Origin: Gammaproteobacteria bacterium | Lineage (GTDB): Bacteria; Pseudomonadota; Gammaproteobacteria; Steroidobacterales; Steroidobacteraceae | NCBI GenBank assembly: GCA_016707425.1 | Contig: JADJHU010000015.1 | Span: 682,001 to 746,000 of the forward strand | Direction: 5' to 3' | DNA length: 64,000 bases | Shown: positions 35,361 through 43,756 of the stretch, piece after piece | Layout: every line of letters starts with the position of its first letter | Position numbering within the stretch: the first letter of the stretch is position 1 | The notes under the pieces: model-generated | Databases searched by the model: none | The model's input: only the letters and a program-made list of their open reading frames with translations | What the model was told of the DNA's origin: nothing | Position numbers and translations under genes: made by a program

Positions 35361-37632
35361 TGCCGTAGGTCGCGGGTTCGGCCCAGGCGGCCGCCTCAGC
35401 GTAGTAGCCCGAGATCGCGCCGCCCACGGGGACCGGACCATCTCCCTGCGGAATGACCTGCAGGGGGTATTTCTTGTCAAGGATGTTCCGGCCCCAGAGG
35501 CTGACGCGGGCGCGCTGCCCGTGCTGCAGTTCGCGCTGGAGGGTGAGGCGCGCGTCGAGCAGACCGAAAGAGGGTTGCGCGTTGAAGTTGCGACCGGGGA
35601 GGGCCGGGCCCGCTCCCGAGTCCTGGAAGGACTTGTCCTGCCACCGATAGCCGAGGCTGGCCGACAGCGAGCCGGTCGCGAGGTGCATCAGGGTGTAGTC
35701 GGCGCGCGCCTCGAAGGAATGCTTCGGTGCGTGAGGAATGACGAAGACCCGGGCCAGGTTATCGCCGATCCGGTAGGGCGAGCCGTCATTGGCTGCAGGG
35801 TCGAAGACGCTGCCGGGGACGGCGGCGATCCGGTCGATCTTGGTGTGCAGCCAGGCATAGTTGAGGCTCAGCGTCAGATCCTCGAAGGGCGCCATGAGCA
35901 GTTCGAGTTCCGCGCCCTCGATGGCAGACTTGCCGGCGTTGTAGACCGCGCTCGAGAAGTTCACGGGATCGACGATGAAGTTCACCTGCATGTCGTCGTA
36001 CTTCGCGTAGAACGCGGCCGCATTCAGCCGGAGTCTCCGGTCGAGCCAGTAGGACTTGAGGCCGAGTTCGTAGCTCGTGAGTTTTTCCGGCCCAAAGAGC
36101 GCCTGACTGAAGGTGCCGGCACTCGCGCCGGCGTAGATGCCCCCGGCCCTGAAGCCGGTGGCGACCTTGGCGTAGGTGCCGACGTCATCGGTCCAGTGAT
36201 ACATGGCCGTGAACGAAGGATTGAAGCGGCTGAAGCCCAGGTCCGCACTCGCACCGGTTGCGGCACCACCTTCGAGCACATAGCCGTTTACCGTCTGGAA
36301 GCGTTCACCGAAGCGGTCCTCCTTCGTGTAGCGCGCGCCAACGGTCAGGTCGAGCTTCTGCTGCAGGGCGCGAGGTGTCCAGGTCAGCTGCCCGTAGACG
36401 GCCCTGGATTCCGTATCGGCCTTCAGCAGATTCGTACGCTCGAGGAAGAAGTCCGGAATGGCGGTGATCCTGAAACCCGACCCGCCTTCCTTGAAGTAGT
36501 AGAGGCCGGCGACGTACTGCAGACCGAGCCCCGGCGCCTTGCCGACGAACTGCAGTTCCTCGCTGAACTGATGCGCCTTCACTTGATCCTCGGAGTTCAA
36601 GCCGAAGGGCATCCGTGGCGCGAAGGTGAAGGCCTCGGCGTAGTTCTGGAAGAAGTGGCTGTCGATCGTGCGGTAGCCGGTCAGCGACCTGATGGTGAGT
36701 GTCTCGCTCGGACTCCAGCTCAAGGTGAGTCCGTGAGCATCGTAGCGCGCCTCGCTCAGTGGCAGATCGATCGGGCGGTAGGTCACGCCGGGGGCCTCGC
36801 GCGGCTCGGCAGGATAGATGAAGCCGTTGATGTCGAGGCCCGCGAGCGAAGCGTTGTGGTAGTAGATTGGGGTGGAGTCGAGCGTGCCGAGTTCGGCGAA
36901 GTAATCAGCCTGGAGCGAAGAGCTGAGATCCCAGTGCAGCTGCAGTCGTCCGGCGCGCTGCTCCTGCGCGCCGTAGTCGTGGGAGGAACCGGCGTTCCTG
37001 ACGTAGCCGTCGATCGAGCTCGCGAGGAGCGACACCTTTGCAGCGAGGCCATGCCATGCCGGCAGGTCGACGGTGGTCAGGCTCCTGAACAGGCTGCGGT
37101 TGCCGAAGTCGAGCGACTCCCGCAGCCCGAGCTCGCCGCTCGGCTTGCGCGTGACCAGATTGATCGCCCCGCCCGTGGTGTTGCGTCCGTAGAGCGTGCC
37201 CTGCGGGCCGCGAAGGATTTCCACGCGCTCGATGTCGGCGAGATCGAAGGTCGATACGCTGGGACGCGCGATGAGGAAGCCGTCCTCGTAGAGGCCCACG
37301 GCAGGATTGCTGTTTACCGGCGCGGGGTCCGCCTCGCCCTGACCGCGCATGTAGAGGATCAGGGTATCGGAGGCGGCCGGATAGGGCGAGAAGGAGATGC
37401 TGGGCGTGGACTGCGCCACGCCAGTGAAGCTCGTGATCCCGCGGTTCTCGAGCTCTGCGCCGCTCAGCGCCGTGATGGCGATGGGCACGTCCTGCAGCTT
37501 CTGCTCCTGCTTCTGGGCGGTGACGATCACCTCTTCCAGCGCCGGCGACTCCTGCGCGAGCGCGCTGGCGGAGGCACAGCCGACCGCTCCGAGTGTCACG
37601 ATCCTCTGCAGCTTGGGTCTCTTCACGCGCAT
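35338..37632 (-). CDS. TonB-dependent outer-membrane receptor
   Basis: 764 residues. The signal peptide (about 1-27) ends ASALAQES. The TonB-box region is LEEVIVTAQKQEQKLQ. The plug has VEILRGPQGTLYGRNTTGG, and the barrel ends YGINLSYEY with a terminal aromatic. GGAG sits eight bases before the ATG. It lies 25 bases downstream of the exported Rid-family gene and is very likely co-transcribed with it, which links substrate entry to the periplasmic enzymes encoded divergently. Confidence 0.95.
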   Translation of the reverse strand: MRVKRPKLQRIVTLGAVGCASASALAQESPALEEVIVTAQKQEQKLQDVPIAITALSGAELENRGITSFTGVAQSTPSISFSPYPAASDTLILYMRGQGEADPAPVNSNPAVGLYEDGFLIARPSVSTFDLADIERVEILRGPQGTLYGRNTTGGAINLVTRKPSGELGLRESLDFGNRSLFRSLTTVDLPAWHGLAAKVSLLASSIDGYVRNAGSSHDYGAQEQRAGRLQLHWDLSSSLQADYFAELGTLDSTPIYYHNASLAGLDINGFIYPAEPREAPGVTYRPIDLPLSEARYDAHGLTLSWSPSETLTIRSLTGYRTIDSHFFQNYAEAFTFAPRMPFGLNSEDQVKAHQFSEELQFVGKAPGLGLQYVAGLYYFKEGGSGFRITAIPDFFLERTNLLKADTESRAVYGQLTWTPRALQQKLDLTVGARYTKEDRFGERFQTVNGYVLEGGAATGASADLGFSRFNPSFTAMYHWTDDVGTYAKVATGFRAGGIYAGASAGTFSQALFGPEKLTSYELGLKSYWLDRRLRLNAAAFYAKYDDMQVNFIVDPVNFSSAVYNAGKSAIEGAELELLMAPFEDLTLSLNYAWLHTKIDRIAAVPGSVFDPAANDGSPYRIGDNLARVFVIPHAPKHSFEARADYTLMHLATGSLSASLGYRWQDKSFQDSGAGPALPGRNFNAQPSFGLLDARLTLQRELQHGQRARVSLWGRNILDKKYPLQVIPQGDGPVPVGGAISGYYAEAAAWAEPATYGINLSYEY

Positions 37633-37657
37633 TGCATGTCTCCGTGGAAGGTTTCGA

Positions 37658-38146
37658 TCAGGGCAGCGCGGCTACGGCGCTGATCTCGATCAGCGCCTCG
37701 CTGCTGCCGAGGCTCGTGACGCCGATCAGGTTGAAAGCGTGGGGCGGAAAGGGCTGCCCGTCGCAGGCCACGCGCATCGCGGACGCAAATTCGTCCGCAC
37801 GGGCCTGGTTCAGGCCGACGATGAGGACGTTGCTGCTGACGACGTCCGCGGGCTCTGCACCGGCCGCCTGCAGGGCGATGCGCAGGTTGGCGAAGGCGGC
37901 AAGTGCCTGGGCGCGGACGCTGTTTCCACCCACGATCTGCCAGTCGCGACCGAGCGCCGTCTGTCCGGCGATGAACGCGAGGCGCCGGCCCGGGGGCACG
38001 ATCACCACGTGGGCGAGTGGCGGGTAACTGAACAGCCCGCCCGGGTTGATGCGCTCGAGAGGCGCGGGTGGCACATTTCGTGGTTCCTGAGCGAACACGC
38101 TGCCGGAGATGCAGCCGGCAATGCAGATGATCATGATCCGCCGCAA
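37658..38146 (-). CDS. Exported Rid/YjgF-family protein
   Basis: 162 residues. The signal peptide is short (MRRIMIICIAGCISGSVFA, cut before QEP). The Rid fold follows: GRRLAFIAGQTALG, FANLRIALQAAGA, DVVSSNVLIVGLN, ALIEISAVAAL. RidA proteins hydrolyse enamines/imines, but the Arg of the RidA FPAR segment is His here (FPPHAFN), as in the Arg-less Rid subfamilies of unknown activity. TTG 38146 is chosen because AAGGAG lies seven bases upstream and the start supplies the basic n-region. ATG 38134 and ATG 38218 are alternatives. It is upstream of the TonB receptor in one operon and paralogous to the gene at 47299. Confidence 0.8.
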   Translation of the reverse strand: MRRIMIICIAGCISGSVFAQEPRNVPPAPLERINPGGLFSYPPLAHVVIVPPGRRLAFIAGQTALGRDWQIVGGNSVRAQALAAFANLRIALQAAGAEPADVVSSNVLIVGLNQARADEFASAMRVACDGQPFPPHAFNLIGVTSLGSSEALIEISAVAALP

Positions 38147-38153
38147 TTTCCCT

Positions 38154-38159
38154 CTCCTT
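38154..38159 (-). promoter_or_regulatory. Ribosome binding site supporting a TTG start
   Basis: AAGGAG on the minus strand, seven bases upstream of TTG 38146, the start that gives the exported Rid protein a basic N-terminus. Confidence 0.5.
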
Positions 38160-38231
38160 GCCTTGGCACGCACCGACCGGGGAGGCGATGCCCTGGTGTC
38201 ATGCAGGTGCCCGCGCATGAACGCCAGTGAC

Positions 38232-38250
38232 ATATCAGATGATATATAAT
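38232..38250. promoter_or_regulatory. Operator-like dyads overlapping a consensus -10
   Basis: An AT-only island in GC-rich DNA between the divergent Rid and PQQ-dehydrogenase genes. ATATCA-GA-TGATAT (38232-38245) is a perfect dyad, overlapped by GATAT-ATA-ATATC to 38253. TATAAT (38245-38250) is a perfect -10 for the rightward genes, with no good -35 at 17 bases. This arrangement suits a repressor blocking both promoters; the TetR encoded at the right end of the unit is a candidate. Confidence 0.55.
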
Positions 38251-38299
38251 ATCTTCCCGGGCCGGTTTGTCCAGCAATCCGTTCGGAGTCGCGACGCCC

Positions 38300-40156
38300 A
38301 TGAAGCCAATGATCAGCATTCCCCTGTTTCTGGCGTTGCTCCTTCCCGGCTTGCAGATTGCTGCAGCACAGGCACCCGCAGACCCTGTGCCGGAGGCGCT
38401 CTACCGGCAGCGCTGCGCCGCCTGTCACGATCACCCACAGGACCGCATTCCTCCGCGATTTCTGCTCGGCTTTCGCTCGCCGAATGCGGTGGTCCGGACG
38501 CTCACCCGTGGCGCCATGCGCCCGATGGCCGAGGGACTCGACGCGGCCGAGATTGCCGGGCTCGCCACCCTGCTCACCGGTCGGGCGCCCGGCACGGACC
38601 CGGTGCCGTCCGCCAACCCTTGCGCGCGACCTGGTTCGCCGGTGAAGGTGGGAGCGCACGACTGGCCGGTCATCGGCAGGGATATCGCGGGTACGCGCTT
38701 CCAGCCCGCACCGGGGCTGCGCGTGGAGGATCTGCCGCGCCTGAAGCTCAAGTGGGCCTTCGCCTACCCTGAAGGTGCGTCTGGGCCCGCGCAGCTCGCT
38801 GGCGGGCGGGTGTTTCTCGCCTCCGGCGACGGGACTGTGCATTCGCTCGATGCGCGCAGCGGTTGCAGCTACTGGAGCTTCGATGCCGGGCGCTCGGTGC
38901 GTGCCGTGACGGTGGCGCTGCTCGTGCCGGGGAGCGACCGTACAGCCGTCATCTTCGGCGACGACCAGGGTGCGGTCACTGCCCTCGATGCCACGAGCGG
39001 GGCACGGCTGTGGAGGACCGAGGTCGAGACGCATCCGCTGGCGCGCATCACGGCACCTCCCGTCGTGCATGAGGGGCGCGTGTACGTGCCGGTCTCAGGG
39101 ATGGAGGATCCGCTCACGCACGATCCGGACTATGCATGCTGCACGCACCGCGGCAGCGTCGCCGCCCTCGATGCCTCGACCGGCAGACTCATCTGGAAGC
39201 GCTACACCATCGAAGAGGCGCCCAGGCCACTGCCAGGGACGGGTGCAACAGGTCCAAAGCACTTCGGTCCGGCCGGTGGATCGGTGTTCACGCCGCTCGG
39301 GATCGATGTCCGGCGGCGGCTCGTCTATGCGGCGACCGCCGAGGCCTACGGTCACGAGAATCCGCCGGGCGCGTATTCCGTGATCGCGTTCGACATGGAG
39401 ACGGGCGCGCACCGCTGGCAGCGCCAGTTCATGCCTGCGGAGAAGGATCGCGCACGTATCTGCCACGAAGCAGGCGAGAGCGACTGCCGCAACATGTTCT
39501 CGATGAGCACGCAGGTCATGGTGCGCGCGCTGCCGGGTGGCCGCGAGATTCTCCTGGCCGGAAGCAAATGGGGCTGGATGTACGCGCTCGATCCGGATGC
39601 GAACGGCCGTACGCTCTGGCGCCGTAAGGTGGGCAAGGGCGGTGATCTCGGCGGCATCATGTACGGACCGTCGGCCGATGAGCGGACGCTCTACGTGCCA
39701 GTTGCAGATACCATCGTTCTGCCGCCGCAGCGCGCGGGCGGGCTCGCGGCGCTCGATCTGGCGACGGGCAAGGTGCGCTGGCAGATCGAATCCGAGGCAC
39801 CGGTCTGCAGCTGGCAACTCGGCAGGGCCGCGAGCTGCACGGACGTGAACACCTGCGATTGCAGCAGTGCCAAGGTGGCTGCCACGACTGCGATTCCGGG
39901 TGCGGTTTTCGCCGGCGGATGGGACGGGCACGTGCGTGCCTACTCCACGCGCGACGGGCGGCTGCTCTGGGACGTGGACACTGCCGTGCCTGTGCCGGCC
40001 GTGAACGGCATCGAGGCGCGCGGCGGCCAGGTCGGGGGTTACCCGGTCGTGGTGAGCGGTGGGGCCGTCTACATCACCTCGGGTGCCAGCGCCATGGGTC
40101 GGCCGGGAAACGCCTTGCTCGTATTTGAACCCCAGGCCGAGGGTCCGCACCCATGA
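38300..40156 (+). CDS. Cytochrome c-PQQ propeller dehydrogenase (polyvinyl-alcohol-dehydrogenase-like)
   Basis: 618 residues. A signal peptide (about 1-24) is followed by a small cytochrome c domain with a CAACH heme site (Cys39-His43) and a seven-to-eight-bladed propeller. Seven W-motif repeats are visible, such as ALDATSGARLW, ALDASTGRLIW, AFDMETGAHRW and ALDLATGKVRW. This order (cyt c then PQQ domain) matches PVA dehydrogenase (cytochrome), which oxidises secondary alcohols in the periplasm. The real substrate is unknown; no oxidised-PVA hydrolase lies nearby. ATG 38300 was chosen over the in-frame TTG 38267. Four-base overlap with the FAD gene. Confidence 0.85.
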   Translation: MKPMISIPLFLALLLPGLQIAAAQAPADPVPEALYRQRCAACHDHPQDRIPPRFLLGFRSPNAVVRTLTRGAMRPMAEGLDAAEIAGLATLLTGRAPGTDPVPSANPCARPGSPVKVGAHDWPVIGRDIAGTRFQPAPGLRVEDLPRLKLKWAFAYPEGASGPAQLAGGRVFLASGDGTVHSLDARSGCSYWSFDAGRSVRAVTVALLVPGSDRTAVIFGDDQGAVTALDATSGARLWRTEVETHPLARITAPPVVHEGRVYVPVSGMEDPLTHDPDYACCTHRGSVAALDASTGRLIWKRYTIEEAPRPLPGTGATGPKHFGPAGGSVFTPLGIDVRRRLVYAATAEAYGHENPPGAYSVIAFDMETGAHRWQRQFMPAEKDRARICHEAGESDCRNMFSMSTQVMVRALPGGREILLAGSKWGWMYALDPDANGRTLWRRKVGKGGDLGGIMYGPSADERTLYVPVADTIVLPPQRAGGLAALDLATGKVRWQIESEAPVCSWQLGRAASCTDVNTCDCSSAKVAATTAIPGAVFAGGWDGHVRAYSTRDGRLLWDVDTAVPVPAVNGIEARGGQVGGYPVVVSGGAVYITSGASAMGRPGNALLVFEPQAEGPHP

Positions 40157-41559
40157 ACAGACGCGAGTATCTGCAGAGCAGCGCCGCGCTGATCGCGGCA
40201 GCAGCCGTGCCGGGATGCAGCGCCCGGCACGAGTCCGCAGCGGTGCCGCAGCGCGCTATGTACGACCGCGGGGAAGTGCCGGTCGAACTCAGCGGCTGGA
40301 CCCGAACCCGCGGCGTCATGCCCGCGTACGATTCTCTGCAGAGCGATGTGGAGGCCGACGTGCTCGTCGTCGGCGCCGGACTCGCGGGTGCCTCACTCGC
40401 GCTGCATCTGGCGCAGGCGGGCGTGCGTGTCGCAGTCCTCGAGGCGCGCCAGCCGGGCTGGGGCGCCTCCGGGAGGAATGCGGGGCATGTGCTGCCGGTC
40501 CTGAAGGATCTCGAGGTCTTTCGGCACTTTCCCGACGGCGGCCGGAAGTTCCTGGAGCTCTTCCGCGAGCACCGGTCGATCACCTTCGATCTCGCGAAGC
40601 AGCACAGTATCGACTGCGATGCCGTACGCTCGGGCTATCTGAACGTCATGCGCCGCAAGGGAGCGTTCGAGGATTTCAGTGAAGAGGCGGCACGGCTCGA
40701 GAAAGAGCAGGGGCTTGCGGTGCAGCGGCTGGGCGCCTCCGACGTGCAGCGGCTCACGGGCTCGGCGTACTACCGCTATGGCGTCCTCTACGAAGCAGGC
40801 GGGCGCGTCAATCCCTATCTCTTCACCAACGGCATGGTGTCGGCCGCGACGCGCTCCGGTGCGGCGGTGTACGGCGAGAGCGAGGCCCTGGTGCTCGCCC
40901 GTTCAGGCAATCGCTGGCAGACCCGGACTGCGAAGGGCAGCGTCACGGCCGAGCGCGTGGTGTTCTGCACCAACGCCTACCCGACGGAGATCGTCCCGGA
41001 ATTCGCGGACAGCTTCTATCCGCTGACGGCTTATGCAGTGTCCACTCGCCCGCTGCCGGCGGCGGCCCGCCCGATCGTCATGCCTTCCGGGGCGACGCTG
41101 GCGGAGGTTCCGATCGATCTCAACCCCTTCGTCGTCGATGGCGAGGGGCGCATCATCACCTCATCAATACCGAGTGTCTCCAGACCCGAGGATGGCGCCT
41201 GGCACTTCGGGAATCATCTCGCGTGGATCCACCGGACCTGGCCCGAGACGAAGGACCTGAACATCGAGCTCGAGACCTACTGGACGGGGCGCGTGGCCCT
41301 CCGGGATCGGGAGTTCCCGGGCGTCTTCGAAGTGCACCCCGGGGTCTTCGGGCTGATGCATTTCAATGCCTGGGGCAATCTGATGGCGCCGCTGATGGGG
41401 ATGCTCCTTGCTGAGGGACTTGCCCGCGACACAATGTCCGGCCTGCCCTTTCCCCTGGAGAAGCCGCAGCGGGTGGGCGATCCCGACAAGCAGAGCTTCA
41501 GGATACGCAGGGTCCTGATCCCTGCGGCTCGCATCGCCCAGAAGATCGGCTTCATCTGA
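40153..41559 (+). CDS. Exported FAD-dependent amine/amino-acid oxidase-like protein (DAO family)
   Basis: 468 residues. The N-terminus has a twin-arginine-like motif (NRREYLQ, Arg3-Arg4), a hydrophobic stretch and a lipobox AVPGC (Cys22), suggesting Tat export of a folded flavoprotein and lipid anchoring. The FAD site is VLVVGAGLAGASLALHLA (about 70-87), with WGASGRNAGH typical of the DadA/PuuB/OrdL group that oxidises amines or imino acids. It overlaps the PQQ-dehydrogenase gene by ATGA. Most relatives are cytoplasmic, so export is unusual. Its eight terminal bases overlap the TetR gene. Confidence 0.85.
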   Translation: MNRREYLQSSAALIAAAAVPGCSARHESAAVPQRAMYDRGEVPVELSGWTRTRGVMPAYDSLQSDVEADVLVVGAGLAGASLALHLAQAGVRVAVLEARQPGWGASGRNAGHVLPVLKDLEVFRHFPDGGRKFLELFREHRSITFDLAKQHSIDCDAVRSGYLNVMRRKGAFEDFSEEAARLEKEQGLAVQRLGASDVQRLTGSAYYRYGVLYEAGGRVNPYLFTNGMVSAATRSGAAVYGESEALVLARSGNRWQTRTAKGSVTAERVVFCTNAYPTEIVPEFADSFYPLTAYAVSTRPLPAAARPIVMPSGATLAEVPIDLNPFVVDGEGRIITSSIPSVSRPEDGAWHFGNHLAWIHRTWPETKDLNIELETYWTGRVALRDREFPGVFEVHPGVFGLMHFNAWGNLMAPLMGMLLAEGLARDTMSGLPFPLEKPQRVGDPDKQSFRIRRVLIPAARIAQKIGFI

Positions 41560-42163
41560 TCGGGCGCTTCTGAGCGCCTGTGGTGCGGCGCGAGGCATCG
41601 AGGTGCGGGGCGATGAGTCTGTGCAGTACCTTGCGCTGCCTCGCCGCCGGCCAGTGGTCTGGATCCAGCGCGGCCATCTTCGCGATGCCATCGGTGGCGG
41701 CGATCAGCAGATCGGCGAGCTCTTCCTCCTGCTCGCCGGGTTGCGCATCGGGCGCCAGAGCCCCGGCCAGCAGGCGCCGTGCATAGTCGTAGTGGCGGTT
41801 GTAGACCTTGCGGACGGCAGGGCTGCTGATCGCGTGCGCCGCGAACGCCTGCCAGACGAGCTCCTTGCGTCGCGTCTCGGGTGTGGTCGGCAGCGTGTCC
41901 AGCAGGATTTCGTCTGCGCTGTACCGGTCTTCGGCGCGCAGCCGGTCGCCACGTTCAGTCTCGTGCCGCACCGCTTCCTGCCATGCGGCCATGACGAGAT
42001 CGTCTTTCGAGGTGAACCAGTGATTGATGAGGCCGATCGTGCAGCCAGCCTCCCGTGCGACCTGTCGCATCGACAGGCCCTCGAGTCCGTCCCGCGCCAG
42101 TACCCGGAAGGCACTCCGGACGATTCTGCGGCGCTGTTCTTCCGCGTTGACGCGCTTTGGCAT
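41552..42163 (-). CDS. TetR-family regulator (BetI-like)
   Basis: 203 residues. The N-terminal HTH (about 8-55) has ILRDGLEGLSMRQVAREAGC-like residues (ARDGLEGLSMRQVAREAG) and TIGLINHWFTSKDDL, close to the BetI group that controls choline/amine metabolism. The C-terminal ligand domain is all-helical. ATG 42163 was chosen over 42223 since the HTH then starts normally and TATACT lies eight bases upstream, implying a leaderless transcript. It probably regulates the adjacent envelope oxidation locus. Confidence 0.88.
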   Translation of the reverse strand: MPKRVNAEEQRRRIVRSAFRVLARDGLEGLSMRQVAREAGCTIGLINHWFTSKDDLVMAAWQEAVRHETERGDRLRAEDRYSADEILLDTLPTTPETRRKELVWQAFAAHAISSPAVRKVYNRHYDYARRLLAGALAPDAQPGEQEEELADLLIAATDGIAKMAALDPDHWPAARQRKVLHRLIAPHLDASRRTTGAQKRPIR

Positions 42164-42213
42164 GGAGGGAAAGTATAGCGATTCAGAGGGTGCAGACGCG
42201 GTAGACTGATTGC
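42164..42213. promoter_or_regulatory. Divergent promoter region with -10 elements close to both starts
   Basis: The 50 bases between the TetR and KAS III genes hold TATACT (minus strand, 8 bases before ATG 42163) and TAGACT (42202-42207, 6 bases before ATG 42214). Neither start has a Shine-Dalgarno sequence. Both messages may be leaderless. No clear -35 boxes. Confidence 0.4.
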
Positions 42214-43188
42214 ATGCTTCCACCTCGTGCAGCCGCTCTCTACCTCGCGGCGCTGGCGGACTATGTCCCGGATGGCCGCGTCGACAACGCCTACTTCGCG
42301 CGGCTGAGTGGCCGTGAGCCGCAGTGGTTCGAGCGGCGCACCGGAGTGCGGAGCCGCAGCCGGGCGGCCCCCGGTGAGAACACCAATACCATGGCCATCG
42401 AGGCCGTCTCGCGACTCGCGGCGAAGCACGCTGCGGAGCTCGCCAGGGTGGGCCTGGTGATCGGGGCGACCTACACGCCCTGGGACACGATCGGCACGCT
42501 CGCGCATACCGTGCAGCGGCACTTCGGGCTGCAGACCGCCCGCGCGATGCTGCTGTCGTCGGCGTGCTCGTCCTTCGTCGATGCGCTGGAGGTGGCCACG
42601 GCTTACCTCGAGCTCGGGCGCGCGGGCAGTGCGCTCCTCGTGGCCACCGAACACAACAGTCTCTATGCCTCGGATGACGATCCGACGTCGGGACACCTCT
42701 GGGGCGACGGCGCGGTCGCCGCGCTCGTCACGGCGGAGCCGGTATCTGCGGCGCGGTCGCTGCGAATCCTCGAGACCACGGCCGCAGGCCTCGCCTGTGT
42801 CGGTACCGGACCCGAGGCCGTACGCCTCGAGCCCCGTGGCGCGGGGCTCGTGATGCCCCACGGGAAGGACGTCTTCCATCATGCCTGCCTTGGCATGGAA
42901 CAGACGGCCCGGACGCTCCTCGCGCGCCGGGGCTTGCAGGCGCAGGATGTACGCCTGTTCGTCGCGCATCAGGCCAACCGGCGCATCATCGATCACGTCG
43001 CGGAGCACATGGGCCTCGAGGAGGACCAGCTTGCGACGACCCTCGAAGACTTCGGCAACACCGGATGCGCGAGTGCGCCGATCACGCTCAGCCGCAACCT
43101 GCACCGGCTGCGCCCGGGGGACTTCGCGCTGATGGTCGTCTTCGGCGGCGGCTATTCGGCAGGCGGCGTGCTACTGCGGATGGAGTAG
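42214..43188 (+). CDS. 3-oxoacyl-ACP synthase III-like enzyme (FabH family)
   Basis: 324 residues of the thiolase fold. The catalytic triad fits KAS III: Cys118 (SSACSSF), His252 (AHQANRRI) and Asn282 (FGNTGCASAP). The N-terminal YVPDGRVDN and FERRTGVRSR motifs are FabH-like. The AACAG context of canonical FabH is changed to SSACSS, so it may be one of the FabH-like condensing enzymes with a specialised primer. It could start fatty-acid or secondary-product chains by Claisen condensation. Leaderless start likely. Confidence 0.85.
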   Translation: MLPPRAAALYLAALADYVPDGRVDNAYFARLSGREPQWFERRTGVRSRSRAAPGENTNTMAIEAVSRLAAKHAAELARVGLVIGATYTPWDTIGTLAHTVQRHFGLQTARAMLLSSACSSFVDALEVATAYLELGRAGSALLVATEHNSLYASDDDPTSGHLWGDGAVAALVTAEPVSAARSLRILETTAAGLACVGTGPEAVRLEPRGAGLVMPHGKDVFHHACLGMEQTARTLLARRGLQAQDVRLFVAHQANRRIIDHVAEHMGLEEDQLATTLEDFGNTGCASAPITLSRNLHRLRPGDFALMVVFGGGYSAGGVLLRME

Positions 43189-43195
43189 CGCGAAC

Positions 43196-43756
43196 GTGAG
43201 GATGGGCCACGGCTTCACACTCTTCAACACGCCGATCGGGCGGTGCGCCATCGCCTGGGGTTCATGCGGCATCACGGCGGTCCTCCTCCCTGAGGGGAGC
43301 GACGCTGTGCTGCGCGCTCGCATGGCGCAGCGCTGTCCGGCTGCGCGCGAAATGGCACCGCCGCCATCGGTGCGCGGGGCCATCGAGGCGATCGGTGCCG
43401 TGCTGAGTGGCCAGAGCTCGAGCGATCTCAGCGGCATCGCGCTCGACATGGATGGCATAGCCGATTTCGATCGCCGCGTCCTCATGCTTGCCCGCAGCAT
43501 TCCGCCCGGTGCGACGCTCACCTACGGCGAGCTCGCGGCCCGGCTCGGATCGCCCGGCGCCGCACGCGCAGTGGGTCGCGCACTCGGGCGCAATCCCTTC
43601 GCGATCGTCGTGCCCTGCCACCGGGTGCTCGCAGCCGGCGGTAAGCCGGGCGGTTTCAGTGCGCACGGTGGCACGGCCACGAAGCTGCGCCTCCTTGCCC
43701 TCGAGGCGCGGCCGTCGTATGACTCCTTCGCTCCTGCAACTCCCGAGGCATCATGA
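43196..43756 (+). CDS. ogt: Methylated-DNA-protein-cysteine methyltransferase (Ogt type)
   Basis: 186 residues. The N-terminal ribonuclease-like domain (FTLFNTPIGRCAIAW) is followed by the DNA-binding domain with GATLTYGELAARLG and the acceptor Cys141 in VVPCHRV. It repairs O6-alkylguanine by irreversible transfer to that cysteine. GTG 43196 was chosen because GGAG lies ten bases upstream; ATG 43202 is two codons later. It follows the KAS III gene by seven bases and overlaps the next gene by four. Confidence 0.92.
   Translation: MRMGHGFTLFNTPIGRCAIAWGSCGITAVLLPEGSDAVLRARMAQRCPAAREMAPPPSVRGAIEAIGAVLSGQSSSDLSGIALDMDGIADFDRRVLMLARSIPPGATLTYGELAARLGSPGAARAVGRALGRNPFAIVVPCHRVLAAGGKPGGFSAHGGTATKLRLLALEARPSYDSFAPATPEAS

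Noticed and set aside
38300..40156. Firm call as polyvinyl alcohol dehydrogenase
   Set aside because: Domain order agrees, but no oxidised-PVA hydrolase is nearby and PQQ substrate specificity cannot be read from motifs; kept as 'like'.
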